Assembly: GCA_034509495.1 (NCBI GenBank) | Contig: CM067515.1 | Location: 19,887,980-19,951,979, forward strand | Length of the DNA stretch: 64,000 bases | Reading direction: 5' to 3' | From: Acestrorhynchus altus | Taxonomy: Eukaryota > Chordata > Actinopteri > Characiformes > Acestrorhynchidae | Shown here: positions 22,916 to 34,205 of the stretch, piece after piece | How positions within the stretch are numbered: position 1 is the stretch's first letter | Layout of the letters: each line of letters opens with the position of its first letter | Translations under genes and position numbers: made by a program | Notes under the pieces: generated by a model | Told to the model about the DNA's origin: nothing | What the model saw: only the letters and a program-made list of their open reading frames with translations | Database searches by the model: none

Positions 22916-23693
22916 AATCAAATTCTACATCAGTGAGGTCATTCCTATGAATAACCAAAGTTCCTATTAATATCCAAACCAAAGTTATAAACCAAAGTTA
23001 TTTTTACTGCACATAAACTTGCTGTTACTTTATCTCATTTTTATTCTGTTTAGTGTTTGAATGTTCACAGGCGTGTGCGTGTGTTACTGAACAAGTGCAA
23101 AATGTTTGTAAGTTACTGTGTACTGTGAACTATTGTGTAAACAAACACTAAATGCAATCATATCTGACCAATAAAGCACAATTGTCATTTACTGGTACAT
23201 TCATTTTCCTGGTAGCAAACAGTTCCAAATAAAATAAAATAGAATAAAGCAAATAAAGCAAAAACAAACTACAACGTTTTGTTGTTGTGTTCATTGCATC
23301 TAAAGGAGTGCAATGCAATGGGTATTAAACTGCCAAAATATGTGAGGTATTAAGTAGTAAAATGATAGTAAATGTTCATCTATACATACAGAAATTCAGA
23401 AAGAAATAACAGAGCAGTTTTGTCATCCATGGCCTCAGGATAAAAGTGGGAGGTTTTCTATGAAATTGGAGTGTCACGCAAATGCACTGTGCTGGAATGA
23501 CACGCCTTGCAGCAAGAGCCCCACAATGCAACCTGTGTGCATCGTAGGGGTGGCATTAACAATTCATCAGATGAGACTGGCTACTCTCTATGCAAATGGA
23601 ATGCTAAAACATCCCAACACTTCCTAGAGTTGCAGGAATTTTTTTGCACCACACTGACCTCACCAAGACTCCTCTGAATTTCAAATTGTAGCC

Positions 23694-24204
23694 GTATATG
23701 CCCTGCATGCCCAGTATATGCCCCTGTATATCTCCTGTATATTCCACAGTATATGCCCCTGTATTTTCCACAGCATATGCCCCTGGATATTCTTCAGCAC
23801 ATGCCCCTGTATATTTCCTGATATTTGTCCCTGTATATACTCAAGTACATGCCCCTCTGTGTTCCACAGTATATGACCCTTTAAGCTCAATAGTATATGC
23901 ACCTGTATATATCCTTAATGTGCCCTGTATATGTCCCTCTATGTCCCCAGTATATGTTCCTCTATATTCCCCAGTATTTGTTCTTGTATATGCCTCTTTA
24001 TATTTCCCAGTATATGCCGCTATATATTCCCAGTATATGCCCCTGTATATTCCCCAGTATATGCCCCTGTATATTTCTCAGTGTATGTCCTATATGCCCC
24101 TGTATATTTCCCAGTATATGCCCCTGTAAATACCCTGTATATTTCCCAGTATATGCCCCTGTAAATACCCTGTATATTTCCCAGTATATGTATGCCCCTA
24201 TATA
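23694..24204 (+). repeat. 24-bp minisatellite, about 20 units
   Basis: The unit is close to CAGTATATGCCCCTGTATAT plus four pyrimidine-rich bases. The 24-bp period keeps three frames open for long stretches (repeats such as PSICPCIF on plus and GAYTGKYT on minus). Units near 23890-24000 are more diverged. These frames have no start context or homologous domain and are read as artefacts of the period. Confidence 0.9.
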
Positions 24205-24503
24205 GTAGCTCAATCTTACAACTAACAATGGAAGACAATCAACCCAAGAAGACACATGTACTCCCACAGGAAGTCTGATGGTGGGTAAAACATGAGTAAA
24301 ATACATGCCCAGGATACAAATCCTGTAGCCCGGAGTCAGTGGGAAAGATGCATGTTTTATTCACCAAGGTTACATTAACCAAACAAACATTAATCAATTA
24401 AATATCACTTCCACTCATGTCTTTAGCATCACCAATGAAAAAGAATTCTAAACCAACAACAGTTTTTGAGGTTTTAAGCTGACCAAAGACTCTTGTCTGT
24501 AGT

Positions 24504-24505
<2 letters not shown>

Positions 24506-24542
<37 letters not shown>
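24506..24542. repeat. (TAA)n microsatellite
   Basis: About 12 uninterrupted ATA/TAA triplets. Confidence 0.95.
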
Positions 24543-24544
<2 letters not shown>

Positions 24545-24727
24545 ATTTGATTTATAAGCACCTTTCAGAACACTCAAGGACACTTAGTTCAAAGTGTGAA
24601 CAGGCAAATTTATTGAAATACTTTAATGAAACCTACGTATCCCATTGCAATGTACTGAAAATGTGGACAATTCAATCATAAAATAGATCTGTGGGGTATA
24701 CAGTGCATCCAGAAAATATTTGCCGCA

Positions 24728-24925
24728 CTTATCCAGAGCGACTTATAAGCCTGCTCATATTACAAACGTGGGCCAGAGTAGTGTTACGAGTCTTGCCCAA
24801 GGACTCTTACTGGTATAGCACTATACAGTTGCCCAGACTGGGAATTGGACTCCAGTCACCCACATGGCATAGTGGCTCACTGGTGGTGTTATCTGTGTTA
24901 TCTGTTGTGCCATACCAACCACATA
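24728..24925 (-). mobile_element. tRNA-headed SINE with L2-like tail, nested in Tc1
   Basis: On the minus strand the order is TGGCACAACAGATAAC (A box), GGAGTCCAATTCCC (B box), a body with GTCCTTGGGCAAGAC, and a tail ATAAGTCGCTCTGGATAAG. That tail matches the 3' end of the L2-type LINE G at 34145-34175 (GTAAGTCCCTCAGTATAAGA). It interrupts the left inverted repeat of the Tc1 element, replacing about 20 bp, so it is younger than that element. The shared tail implies it used L2 machinery to move. Confidence 0.65.
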
Positions 24926-25214
24926 TTTTATGTTACAACCTTATTCCAAAATTAATTCAATTCATTTCCCCCCTCAAAATTCTAAACACAATACCCCACA
25001 ATGACAGTGAGAAAGTTTGTTTGAATTTTTTTGCAAATTTACTAAAAATAAAAACACAAGCTTTTGCTATGACACTCAAAATTGATCTCAGGTGCATTTT
25101 GTTTCCACTGATCATTCTTCAGATGTTTCTACAGCTTGATTGGACACCTGTGATAAATTCAGCTGATTGGACATGATTTGGAAAGGCACACACCTGTTTA
25201 TATAAGGCCCATAG

Positions 25215-26160
25215 GAGACAGGATTACATCGAGACACAGATCTGGGGAAGGCTAGGAAAATATTTCTGCTGCATTGACGATCCCAATGAGCACAGTCCAT
25301 AATCCCTAAATGGAAGACATTTGGAACCACCAGGACTCTTCCTAGAGCTGGCCACCTGGCCAAAATGAGTGATCTGTTTAGAAGGGCCTTAGTCAGTGTG
25401 GTGGCCAAAAACCCAATGGTCACTCAGACAGAGCTCCAAAGTTGCTCTGTGGAGAGACGTGAACCTTACAGAAGGACAATTATTTCTGCAGCACTCTTTA
25501 CAATCAGGCCCATATGGTAGAGTGGCCAGATGGAAACCACTTGTCCGTAAAAAGTACATGATAGCCTTCTGGAGTTTACCAAAAGGCACCTAAAGGACTC
25601 CCAGACAATGGGAAACAAAACAAAAAGATTGAACTTTTTTGACTGAATTCCAAGCATCATATCTGGAGGAAACCAGGCACTGCTGATCACCTAGGCAATA
25701 CCTCATCAATAGCCAATGCCATTCCTATAGTGAAGCATGGTGGTGGCAGCATTATTCTGTGGGGATGTTTTCTGCAGCAGGAACTGAGAGACTAGTCAGG
25801 GTCAGAGGAAAGATGATGCAGCAATGTACAGAGACATCCTTGATGATAACCTGCTCTAGAGCACTCTGGAATAGAAGGTTTATCTTCCAACAAGACAATG
25901 ACCCTAAGCACACAGCCAAGATAACAAAGGAGTGGCGTCTCTACAACTCTGTAAATGTTCTTGCGTTCATACTTCAACCTGATTGAACATCTCTGGAGAT
26001 GTCTCAGAAGCTCCCCATCCAATTGATGGAGCTTGATATGTTTTGAATGGGAGAGAATGGGAGAAACTTCTCAAAAACAGGTGTGACAAGTGTGTAGCAT
26101 CTTACTCAAAAAGACTTGCGACTGTAATTGCTGCTAAAGGCGCTTCAACAAAGTATTGAG
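25215..26160 (+). pseudogene. Tc1 transposase relic
   Basis: A Tc1 transposase binds the inverted repeats with paired helix-turn-helix domains and cuts with a DDE/D catalytic core. Pieces visible across frames on the plus strand: the N-terminal domain (about 25240-25450), then AVKHGGG-type text near 25730 followed by ILWGCF (GGTGGTGGCAGCATTATTC, about 25740-25770), and FQQDNDPKHTAKITKEW (25895-25945), which carries the second catalytic aspartate. The following C-terminal part (25985-26155) is shifted in frame and includes CTGTAATTGCTGCTAAAGG, the usual coding end. Multiple stops and indels make it inactive. It is about the normal length (near 310 codons). Confidence 0.75.
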
Positions 26161-26644
26161 CAAAGGCTGTGAATACTTATATACATTATATCTTTGTGTT
26201 TGATTTCTTAATAAATTTGCAAAGAATTCAACTTAAAAAAAAAACTTCTCAGTTTGTTATAGCGAGGTATTGTGTGTAGAATTTTGAAAAACAAATATGA
26301 AAAAACAAAAAATGAACTAATTTTGGCTGTAACATAACAAAATGTCCAACAAGTGAAACGCTGTGAATACTTTCCGGATGCACTATGTCGGATTAAATAC
26401 AAAAGCTTTTTAGGGTATGCATTTCAAATTTCCTTCTCCTTTTCCTTTGGTCTGACATGGATGAATTTAAAGCTTGGGATAATTGCATTCTTTCAAAGCT
26501 TATTCTTCAAACCTCATTTGTTTTCTAAAAGTGTATTAGTCTGGGTTCTACATTTTATAAGTGCACTTGCAAGGATATTGTTTTTGTGAGTGTTCATTCT
26601 TCTCTATCCACCCAGAAAGAGCATGACCAATTTTGCTCTCTTTG

Positions 26645-26737
26645 AGTCCATCTGCTGATGGTGAACACCAGGATTTTAACCTGCAATCCTCAGATCACAG
26701 TGCTAGTGCATTATACCACTAAGCCACTCTACGTCCA
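26645..26737 (-). mobile_element. tRNA-like SINE head (family C), second copy
   Basis: Minus strand: GAGTGGCTTAGTGGTATAAT (A-box region with the classic GGCTTAGTGG), then GCAGGTTAAAATCCTGG (B box with two changes). Same order and spacing as the copy at 14755-14850. The acceptor stem is not well paired, so I do not call a tRNA gene. Confidence 0.5.
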
Positions 26738-27029
26738 GTGAGGCATTTTTAATTATACATATTTCATTAAAAAGAAGAAGATGAAATAAATAAAAAACCT
26801 TATGATTCAGAATAGGGGAAAAAAGGATTTCATAGGGCTATAGAATGGGATACCTTGTGTATGTGAGGTGTTTGCAAGTTTGCTTTGAGGAATAAAGATA
26901 TTACATAAATACATGCATCACAGAACACAGAACAGTAAGTCACTTATGCCTGCCTGTTATGCAGTCCTGTGGCATATCTAACTTACAATGGTTGCCAGTA
27001 TTTAACCTATTTATATTTAAAGTGAAAAG

Positions 27030-27330
27030 AGGCAGCACGACTCAATTACACATCATGTGAAGGCTTCAAACAGTTTCGACGTAGGAGATGTCTGAATCAG
27101 TGTGATATCGCCTGGGAGAAAATTTGATGGTGTCACACCAGCGCAATTACAGCAGGGATTTGCGATGTGAAACGCTTTGCACGGCTGAGATTGCCTCTTG
27201 AATGAAAGGCCCGTTCCTGCTGCCATTTACCCATGCAGTCTCTTTATAGATGAGCTGATTTTTCCCTGAGGAATCAATAGAGCCATTTGTCTCTATGAGT
27301 GCCAAAGGTAGCTAATATCCACCGTCCAAC
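27030..27330. promoter_or_regulatory. candidate conserved noncoding element
   Basis: Unique, balanced composition with ACTCAATTACACATC, GCGCAATTACAGCAGG, TGCCATTTACCCATGC and TTTATAGATGAGC cores between 27035 and 27255. No TE or coding signature. Inferred from composition only. Confidence 0.3.
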
Positions 27331-27799
27331 CCCAGCCCATCTAATTCCATATAGACACATCTCGATTTCAGTTTTGTAGACAGGGCATTGGTCAGTGGAT
27401 TGGTGGGAAGGACAATACAAGAGGTCATTCTTCGGGCAGATGCATTATTAATGACAAAGGTTAAACTGCTATGGCTTGCTGACCATTTACAGACATTCCG
27501 TTTATAGTTCATAGAGGATCCCAAGCTCTGCTGCTAAGAGAGAGCTTCCTGTTCACTGTGAATTAGCTTTATATGGGCTAGTGGACACTTCATATGGACC
27601 TAGTTAACATTCACAGAGAGCTCTCACACATTGGGGAGTATCTGTTATATGATGCCCAAGCTCATTTCAAACTATTATGGGCTGCCTATCATTTTTCACC
27701 CACTGTTCCTACAGAGAGTTATGAATGTCACCGATGTTTTCCCACACTTATGCACAGACATGTGCTAATGAACTCCAGTGGAACTAAAATTCTTTGAAA

Positions 27800-28310
27800 A
27801 TACTGCTATTAACATGAAGAAAAGATACTACTATTGTTATTTAACAGTTTATTTCCCTGTTTTTGTAAAGTTTACCTTACAAAACTTAACAACAAACATT
27901 ATATCAGTAAAGTTATAATCCTGAAAACACCATGCACCTATGTTTCAGCAGATTCATACACAAAACATTAACACATTAGACCATTTTATAACATTGGTGT
28001 AACATTGACAAAGTGTTGTTGAAATCTTAATGTGTCATATAAAGCTATGACACTGTGAATGCCACTGAATGTATTTTTTAAAATTGTTTTTAATATACAA
28101 TTGTGACCAAATGTAATACGTTTTACTGATGTTTTACTTATTTGGTTTACCTTACCTACTTTTATAACTGAAAATGTGAAAATCAAATGTAGTTTTAGAG
28201 CAATGGTTTTGCAAATTTTCAAGCACCACTGTAAAAATCAAATATCTGTGGTTTAAGTGCTTTGACGATGTTTGAAATGTTTTCCTCCAGACATTTCATA
28301 ATATTCGTAC
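27800..28310. other. AT-rich sequence, nothing supported
   Basis: No open frame with a recognisable domain and no repeat match to other parts of the window. Confidence 0.4.
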
Positions 28311-28312
28311 AA

Positions 28313-28335
28313 AAACAAACAACAACAACAACAAC

Positions 28336-28388
<53 letters not shown>

Positions 28389-28416
28389 TAATAATAATAA
28401 TTATTATTATTATTAT
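28313..28416. repeat. compound (AAC)n(AAT)n(ATT)n microsatellite
   Basis: A tract of AAC units passes into about 24 AAT units, with one AAC interruption, then flips to ATT units at about 28401. The flip makes the last 30 bases a perfect inverted repeat able to fold back. Confidence 0.95.
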
Positions 28417-28617
28417 ATGTATATAAATACCCCTCCCATCAAATACCTCAAATACCAAGATTTATTTATTAATTATTTTTAACAAATAATTTAAAAAACC
28501 TCTGGATTACTGCAATGGTCTGATTATACAATCATCGTTCATACATATGTATGTGTACTGTTTTTAATGTATACTTATATATGCATATAACAATTTCTGG
28601 TTACACAGTTTCAGGTT

Positions 28618-29475
28618 CTCTGTACGACCGGAGCAGGAGCTTGGTTTGCCTGTTCCCGGTGCACATGGGACTCTGGCAGGGCTGCCCAATGTCACCGGTT
28701 CTGTTCATAATCTTTATGGATAGAATTTCTAGGTGCAGCCAGCGGCCGGAGGGAGTCCGGTTTGGGAACCACAGGATATCATTTCTGCTTTTTGCGGATG
28801 ATGTTGTCCTGATGGTTTCTTCAAGCCAGGACCTTCAGCAGGCACTGGAGCAGTTCATAGCTGAGTGTGAAGTGGCTGGGATGCAAATCAGCACATCCAA
28901 ATCTGAGGCCATGGTTCTCGACCGGAAGAGGGTGGCTTGCCCTCTCCAGATCAGTGGAGCGGTCCTGCCCCGATTTACCCCCCAAAGCTCTCGATTTACC
29001 GGTCAATCTACGTTCCTACCCTCACCTATGGTCATGAGGTGTGGGTAATGACTGAAAGGACAAGATTGCGGATACAAGCGGCTGAAATTAGTTTCCTCTG
29101 TAGGGTGGCCGGCACTCACTTAGAGATAAGGTGAGATCCTCGGTCACCCGGGAGGAGCTCGGAGTAGAGCCGCTGCTCCTCTACATCGAGAGGAACCAGT
29201 TGAGATGTCATGGGCATCTTTTTCGGATGCCCCCTAGATGTTTCCCCGGGGAGGTGTTCCAGGCACATCACACCGGGAGGAGACCTCAGGGTAGACCCAG
29301 GACATGCTGGAGGGACTATGTCTTTCGGCTGGCCTGGGAACGCCTCGGGGTCCCTCCCGGGGAGCTGGCTGAGGTGTCGGGGGAGAGGGAGGTCTGGGCA
29401 TCCCTGCTTAGACTGCTGCCCCCGCGACCCGGCCCCGAATAAGTGGAAGAAGATGGACCGATGGACGGACGGTTC
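28618..29475 (+). mobile_element. LINE E: RTE/Rex3-like retrotransposon, 5'-truncated and internally deleted
   Basis: The plus strand opens inside the reverse transcriptase domain and ends in a short 3' UTR with GAAGATGGACCGATGGACGG, a degenerate GATG-type tail as expected for Rex3-like elements. GC content is far above the neighbours. An internal deletion near 28965-28985 removes the segment between the RT palm end and the C-terminal tail, and a frame change lies near 29128. Confidence 0.7.
28620..29442 (+). pseudogene. reverse transcriptase relic of LINE E
   Basis: Frame 1 has LWQGCPMSPVLFIIFMDRIS (RT motif around the QG loop, about 28670-28730), then LLFADDVVLMVSSSQDL (about 28786-28835) with both catalytic aspartates of motif C intact, and TSKSEAMVLDRKRV (about 28890). 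After the deletion the frame changes: LSIYRSIYVPTLTYGHEVW (about 28992-29045) and IQAAEISFLCRVAG. After another shift at about 29128 come EELGVEPLLLYIERNQLRC, GRRPQGRPRTCWRDYV and LLRLLPPRPGPE with the terminal stop. The catalytic loop is intact but the gene is broken by one internal deletion and one frameshift. RTE-clade assignment is by resemblance. Confidence 0.7.
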
Positions 29476-29945
29476 AGGTTATACAGTTACTGGATACATT
29501 CACGTAAATTCTTCTAACCGAAAAAATACTAGCTTGGAAGTAATTGTAACATAATCCAAAGCCTTAATAATTAAAACCTTTCAGATGGCCCACCCAGATC
29601 GTCAGGATCCCTCAAATGTTAGAACAAATGATTTTGCACAATGATACTGTGTATGTAATTTATTTCAATAAATGAAGTAACTTTGAAGTAACTGTCCCAA
29701 TACTAAACATACAATAAATAAAACACATTATCTTTTTAACATATGCTTAATAACAATGAAAAGACTAATTGAGAATAAACAAATAAACAAAAATAATAAA
29801 AAATATTTTACTAAAAAATATTTTATGAGACAATATTTTACTAACCAAAACATTTATAGCTGGGATGCAATTGTAACATAATGCAAAAGATTACTATATA
29901 AAAAATGTAATCTGATTACTTTCAAACTTTAAGCTACCTGGGAGG
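29475..29945. repeat. possible MITE with GTAATC..GATTAC text
   Basis: GGAAGTAATTGTAACATAATCC (29536) and GGATGCAATTGTAACATAATGC (29862) are near-duplicates, and AATGTAATCTGATTACTTTC (29907) is palindromic. A similar palindrome-bearing piece lies at 62985-63115. No coding frame is present. Confidence 0.35.
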
Positions 29946-29999
29946 AGAAGTACCAGATGAATCTTTTATCAGTCTTTTATATGCTGCTACAAAACATCA

Positions 30000-30990
30000 G
30001 CACCCACAGCTAAAATCATTTTTCATGTCCCTCAAATTTGAGCACCAGTTAGCTTATATGACACTTTAATTTCCTTTTCATGCAACATGAAAACTAGTTT
30101 TCATTTTTAACTTTGTTTTACTGGTTGTTGCCACCATATAGAAATGAATAGTCCCAGCTCTAAGCTCATGAAAATGAGCAAATGACAGTACCCTAGAAAT
30201 GAAATAAAAGAATTGGCAAGTTATAAAGTTCAGTCTGATCAGATTGATTTTTCATTGTGCTCCAGATGTCACATCTGAGACAGGACTGTGTGTACTGACC
30301 AGACTGTGGCTGTGAGCCTTAGACCCTGCACAGCAGCTCCAAATGGATTAACACGTCAGCTGGATGGCGAAATGTCTCAACTTTTTAATATCCCTGTCTG
30401 CCTCTCAGACCACCACTGAGCTGCAAGCCTGCTCTTATAAAAAGGGGATTCAGTCCAATCTCATTTCTTTGCTTTTCTCTATTCTCTTGGTCTCTCTCTC
30501 GTCCCTCTCCCACCTCCATTTAATGACTCCTTTCTTTTATCAATCTGCCTGAACTGTTTTCTACCACATCTGATGTTTTGTCTCTTGCTTTTTCTTACAT
30601 TGTTTTCTCCTCTGATTATTGGGGTCTATTTGTTTGTCACTTTTGCAGGCTGCATTCGAGTTGAATGTATTTGCTGTAAGTTCATCAGAGTTTCTGTTCA
30701 GTGTTTGTCAGGTTTGTCTAGGCTTCCTTAAAATAAGCCTCTCTCTGCATACGTTCCACATAAAATCGTGAAGGTCTTGGCATATATTTAAACGTCACAT
30801 GGTGTCTCCCACCACAGCTCATTATGCCTTTTGATCTGCAGTTAGTATGCAAAATAAATAAATAAATATAAAGCCTTCACTGGAGATGTGCCACTTTACC
30901 CAATTATTCAAAACCGTTGCTGACATTTTAGTGAGCAACAGCTTCACATAGAAGTGCAGAATTCCAATTACCCACATTTATTTACAAGCA
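30000..30990. other. Unique sequence, no supported feature
   Basis: Pyrimidine-rich around 30470-30560. I see no exon, repeat family or RNA gene. Confidence 0.35.
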
Positions 30991-30999
30991 AACAGTGAC

Positions 31000-31310
31000 A
31001 CATTTTTAAGCCATTACAGTAAGGTCGGCTCTGTGCGGAGCATCACGCTGAATGAGCATGACACGGTTAGCCGCAGGCCAAATTGCGGTTAATTCACATT
31101 ACAACATAAAACCTCTGCGCATAGCAGTGGCCAAAGCAGAGGAAGAGTATCATTCTGGCCCTTAATTATTCCAATTAAACTATGCCTTGTTAACCATTAC
31201 ACCCTCACCCTGAGACTGTGGACTTGGCCTTGCTGTTTGGAATCACGCTGCCTGTAACCACATAAATATCAGGCCTAACTAATGAAATCAGCAGGCTGCA
31301 AGCATGAATG
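31000..31310. promoter_or_regulatory. candidate conserved noncoding element
   Basis: Contains GCATCACGCTGAATGAGC, GCGGTTAATTCACATTAC, GGCCCTTAATTATTCC, CCAATTAAACTATGCC and AACTAATGAAATCAGC in unique, repeat-free sequence. The clustered TAATTA-type cores and balanced composition are enhancer-like. Inference only. Confidence 0.3.
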
Positions 31311-31969
31311 AATAATAGCAGATAGATGCTTCGTGTTCAAGGACAGAATATCTCTGTGAAGCTCTCAAAAAAGCTTGAATATAAGGGTCCAAAAAATGGA
31401 AGGGTGACACATTTTCAATATGCAACACTGAGGTGATAATGAACATGCAGCAGTGGAGTAGATCTTCCTCCATTATGTTCTCTTGAGTCTAGAGCAAACC
31501 ATTTAAATTGTTTATATTATGTGCTGCTTGAATATATGAGCAGTTTTAAATGCATCTGAGGCTTACACTCAGTTACCACAGATAGCAATTTAGATACAGA
31601 ATACCTCTCGTCACCGTTGCTTAGAAAGTACAGGGACATTTCACATCATTTCTTAAAGCCATATGATTTCCATGATGCACAGAACACTGGTTATATATAT
31701 AGCAAACATCACAGCTCACTACATGAGAATGTAACAGAGAGTCTTGTTACTAATCAACACACAGAAGCTCAGTTATAGTTACGAGCTACTGGACACTGAA
31801 GTTTTAGTGAAAGTTCTACCAGGAGACTCAAAAACCACACTTTCCTTCCTTCTTCAAACAATCACTTGCCCTCACCTGTCTTCATAAGGCTTTTACTCAC
31901 ATGTCCTGTTGATACAGTTAGTATTTATACAAAAGATGGTAAAATGATGATTGTTTTTGCACATCATAA

Positions 31970-31974
31970 ACACA

Positions 31975-32013
<39 letters not shown>

Positions 32014-32031
32014 ACACACACACACACACAC
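31970..32031. repeat. (CA)n microsatellite
   Basis: About 30 CA units with CGCG and TA interruptions. Confidence 0.95.
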
Positions 32032-32129
32032 CCCTGAAACCTGAATTTTCAGATGTATTCTTGTTAGTTCTTTCAGTCATTATTAGTTTAAAAACAACTG
32101 TTTGCATCAACATCTAAATTAGTGCCTTG

Positions 32130-32500
32130 CCGTATCCCACTAGAGGACCGATTTATTTGAAAAACATGAGAATAAGCCCCTTTTGGGAACGCAAATTATG
32201 GGCACAGAGCCCATCTGATGGCCTGTTGTTGTTTGATGAATGAGAAGCCCTGTGAAGACACCACTCCAGCAGGCAAAGTTAATGAGAAATATGTTCCGCT
32301 ACAAGAGCAGGCTGGCTGAACAAAATGAAGCCAGCCTAGGCCTTCATGCGCAACATTAAACCCATTCAAAACACAACACTGAAAAATAAGCCATCTTCAC
32401 ATGTGGAATGAGGTGTGATGTAAAGTTTTTGTCACGAGGGGGCATTTTTTTAAGCCTTTATCTGAGTTTCAGTTAAAGCAGCAAGGGAATCACATCATAA
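32130..32500. promoter_or_regulatory. candidate conserved noncoding element
   Basis: A unique block between two microsatellites, with GGGAACGCAAATTATGGGC (an octamer-like site, about 32186), AAAGTTAATGAG and CTTCATGCGCAAC. No coding or TE signature. Low-confidence inference. Confidence 0.2.
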
Positions 32501-32554
32501 GTATGACAAAAAGCTGGTCAGGCTGCTCAGGCATGAGGGAGGATATCAGCTTTG

Positions 32555-32618
<64 letters not shown>
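32555..32618. repeat. (ATT)n microsatellite
   Basis: About 21 uninterrupted ATT units. Confidence 0.95.
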
Positions 32619-33027
32619 TTATTTCTCTAGGAAATATTTATTCCTAGTACAAGCCAGTTGCAAAGTTGACAGGTCAGGAAGCTCTAGCCATGCACAATGG
32701 AGAATAAGATCACACATGTCATTTAAATAAAATCCACAGGGTACAAAACAGAAGGCATTATTACTCTATGAGCATACATATAAGACTGTCTCCCAATACA
32801 AAGCTAGCACAGGGCATATTTGTGTGTATGTGGGCAAATGATTGTAAAACTGTGGCCCAGCTGACACTAAGGTAAATAATCACAACCTCAGGTTGCCCCA
32901 TTTATTTGAAGAGCAAGTGAAACTAGAGTTAAGGGACATTATCGGGAGGCGACTTCATGGCCTGTTTTCCGCATGGGCAAGCTTTATCTATTTTATTTCT
33001 TTCATAAAAACACCCAAGGACAGCTGT

Positions 33028-33029
<2 letters not shown>

Positions 33030-33111
<82 letters not shown>

Positions 33112-33112
33112 T
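33030..33112. repeat. (CA)n microsatellite
   Basis: About 41 CA units with one TA interruption near 33088. Confidence 0.95.
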
Positions 33113-33849
33113 TAGGTACACTTGCTCTCTACCTGTTTTTATTCATCAGCCATATAATCAGGTATGTGTAGATGTGCAATTAATGACTGTATGTAAACAT
33201 GCTTGATTTCCAATTGAGTGCATAAAGAAGGCTTTTGTTTCTAATAGATTGACAAACATAATGTATAATGTCCTTGTTGACATAGTAGATATATCCATAT
33301 AAATCTGTCATATATTTCATATATCTCTCAGTATAATTATACTTGAAACTGAAAAAGAAGACTTCATAACAGTTTCATAGATTCATGTACCTTGTACCTT
33401 GATAGTAGATAGATAGAAGATAAATAAGCTCCATTCAGAGAACCAGACAACATCCTTGTGGGCCGATATGGATGTGGTCCACTGAGAGGGTGAAGGGGCT
33501 GATCGACATAATGAAAGGGATCAAAATGGACCACCATCCCCTGGATGACAAAGCGATAAAAAAAGAAACAGATCAAAAGGGACCACCCTCCACACCAGTT
33601 GACAAAATGAAATGAATGAAAAGGGTCCAGTCTCTAAAAAACCCAGGGCTGAATTAAGTGGCAGTCCAGCTCTGCAGGGTGACATCTGTATTTGTAAATG
33701 TTTACGTGTAACATCAGTTCAATAAGGATATATTAATTAACAGTACTTGCAGCAGTAATGTACATTACTAAATGGTTTATTAATTTCTCATTATTATTTA
33801 CCATTACTAAGTTATACTATATGACTCGGTCTTGCAGATTTCTCGATTA

Positions 33850-34205
33850 CAACATCAGCAGAATTTGACCTTTTCTGTCTAGGAGGCCAGTCAGGTGCTT
33901 TCTCAGTCTCTTGTCATTTCAAGAATAGACTACTACAACTCCCTTCTAGCTGGCCTTCCTATGCGGACCATCAGGCCCTTGCAACCCATCCAGATTGCAG
34001 CTGTCTTAAATGTCCCCAAATTCAGTCATGTAACTCCTCTGCTGTGTTCCCATTACTGGCATCCTGTAGCTGCCCACATCAGATTCAGAACCTTGATGCT
34101 GGCCTACAAAGCCAAAAATGGACTGCACTGGAGCAAAGCACTTATGTAAGTCCCTCAGTATAAGAGTGTCTGCTAAACTCCATAAATGTAAATGTATATA
34201 TTTTA
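33850..34205 (+). mobile_element. LINE G: 3' end of an L2-clade LINE
   Basis: A nearly open frame (33895-34149) reads LSQSLVISRIDYYNSLLAGL, then LNVPKFSHVTPLLCSHYW and HPVAAHIRFRTLMLAYKA, the C-terminal end of L2-type reverse transcriptase proteins. The 3' end reads GTCTGCTAAACTCCATAAATG then GTAAATGTA, a short-repeat L2 tail. Severely 5'-truncated, with a few lost codons before LNVPK. Its tail is shared with the SINE at 24728-24925. Confidence 0.75.

Larger units (their letters stand above)
24702..26386 (+). mobile_element. Tc1/mariner element with both ends, inactive
   Basis: The left end starts CAGTGCATCCAGAAAATATT after a TA; the right end finishes GTGAATACTTTCCGGATGCA. The right terminal region holds the motif GCTGTGAATACTT twice (26168 and 26363), the inner and outer direct repeats of an IR/DR-type Tc1 end. 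AAATTTACTAAAAATAAAAA near the left and its counterpart AATAAATTTGC at 26211 show the long inverted repeats. Between them is a broken transposase. The left end was later invaded by a SINE (24728-24925). The same family supplies the solo end at 6028-6137. Confidence 0.85.

Noticed and set aside
23698..24306. Open frames of 70-140 codons on both strands
   Set aside because: All follow from the 24-bp repeat period.
24691..25176. 161-codon open frame
   Set aside because: It runs through the Tc1 left end and the nested SINE, both non-coding on that strand and in that frame.
26645..26737. tRNA gene on the minus strand
   Set aside because: A and B boxes are present, but the B box is altered and the stems pair poorly; a SINE head is more likely.
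33420..33660. Additional copy of repeat D
   Set aside because: Phrases such as GGGACCACCCTCC are similar, but order and length do not match the other copies.
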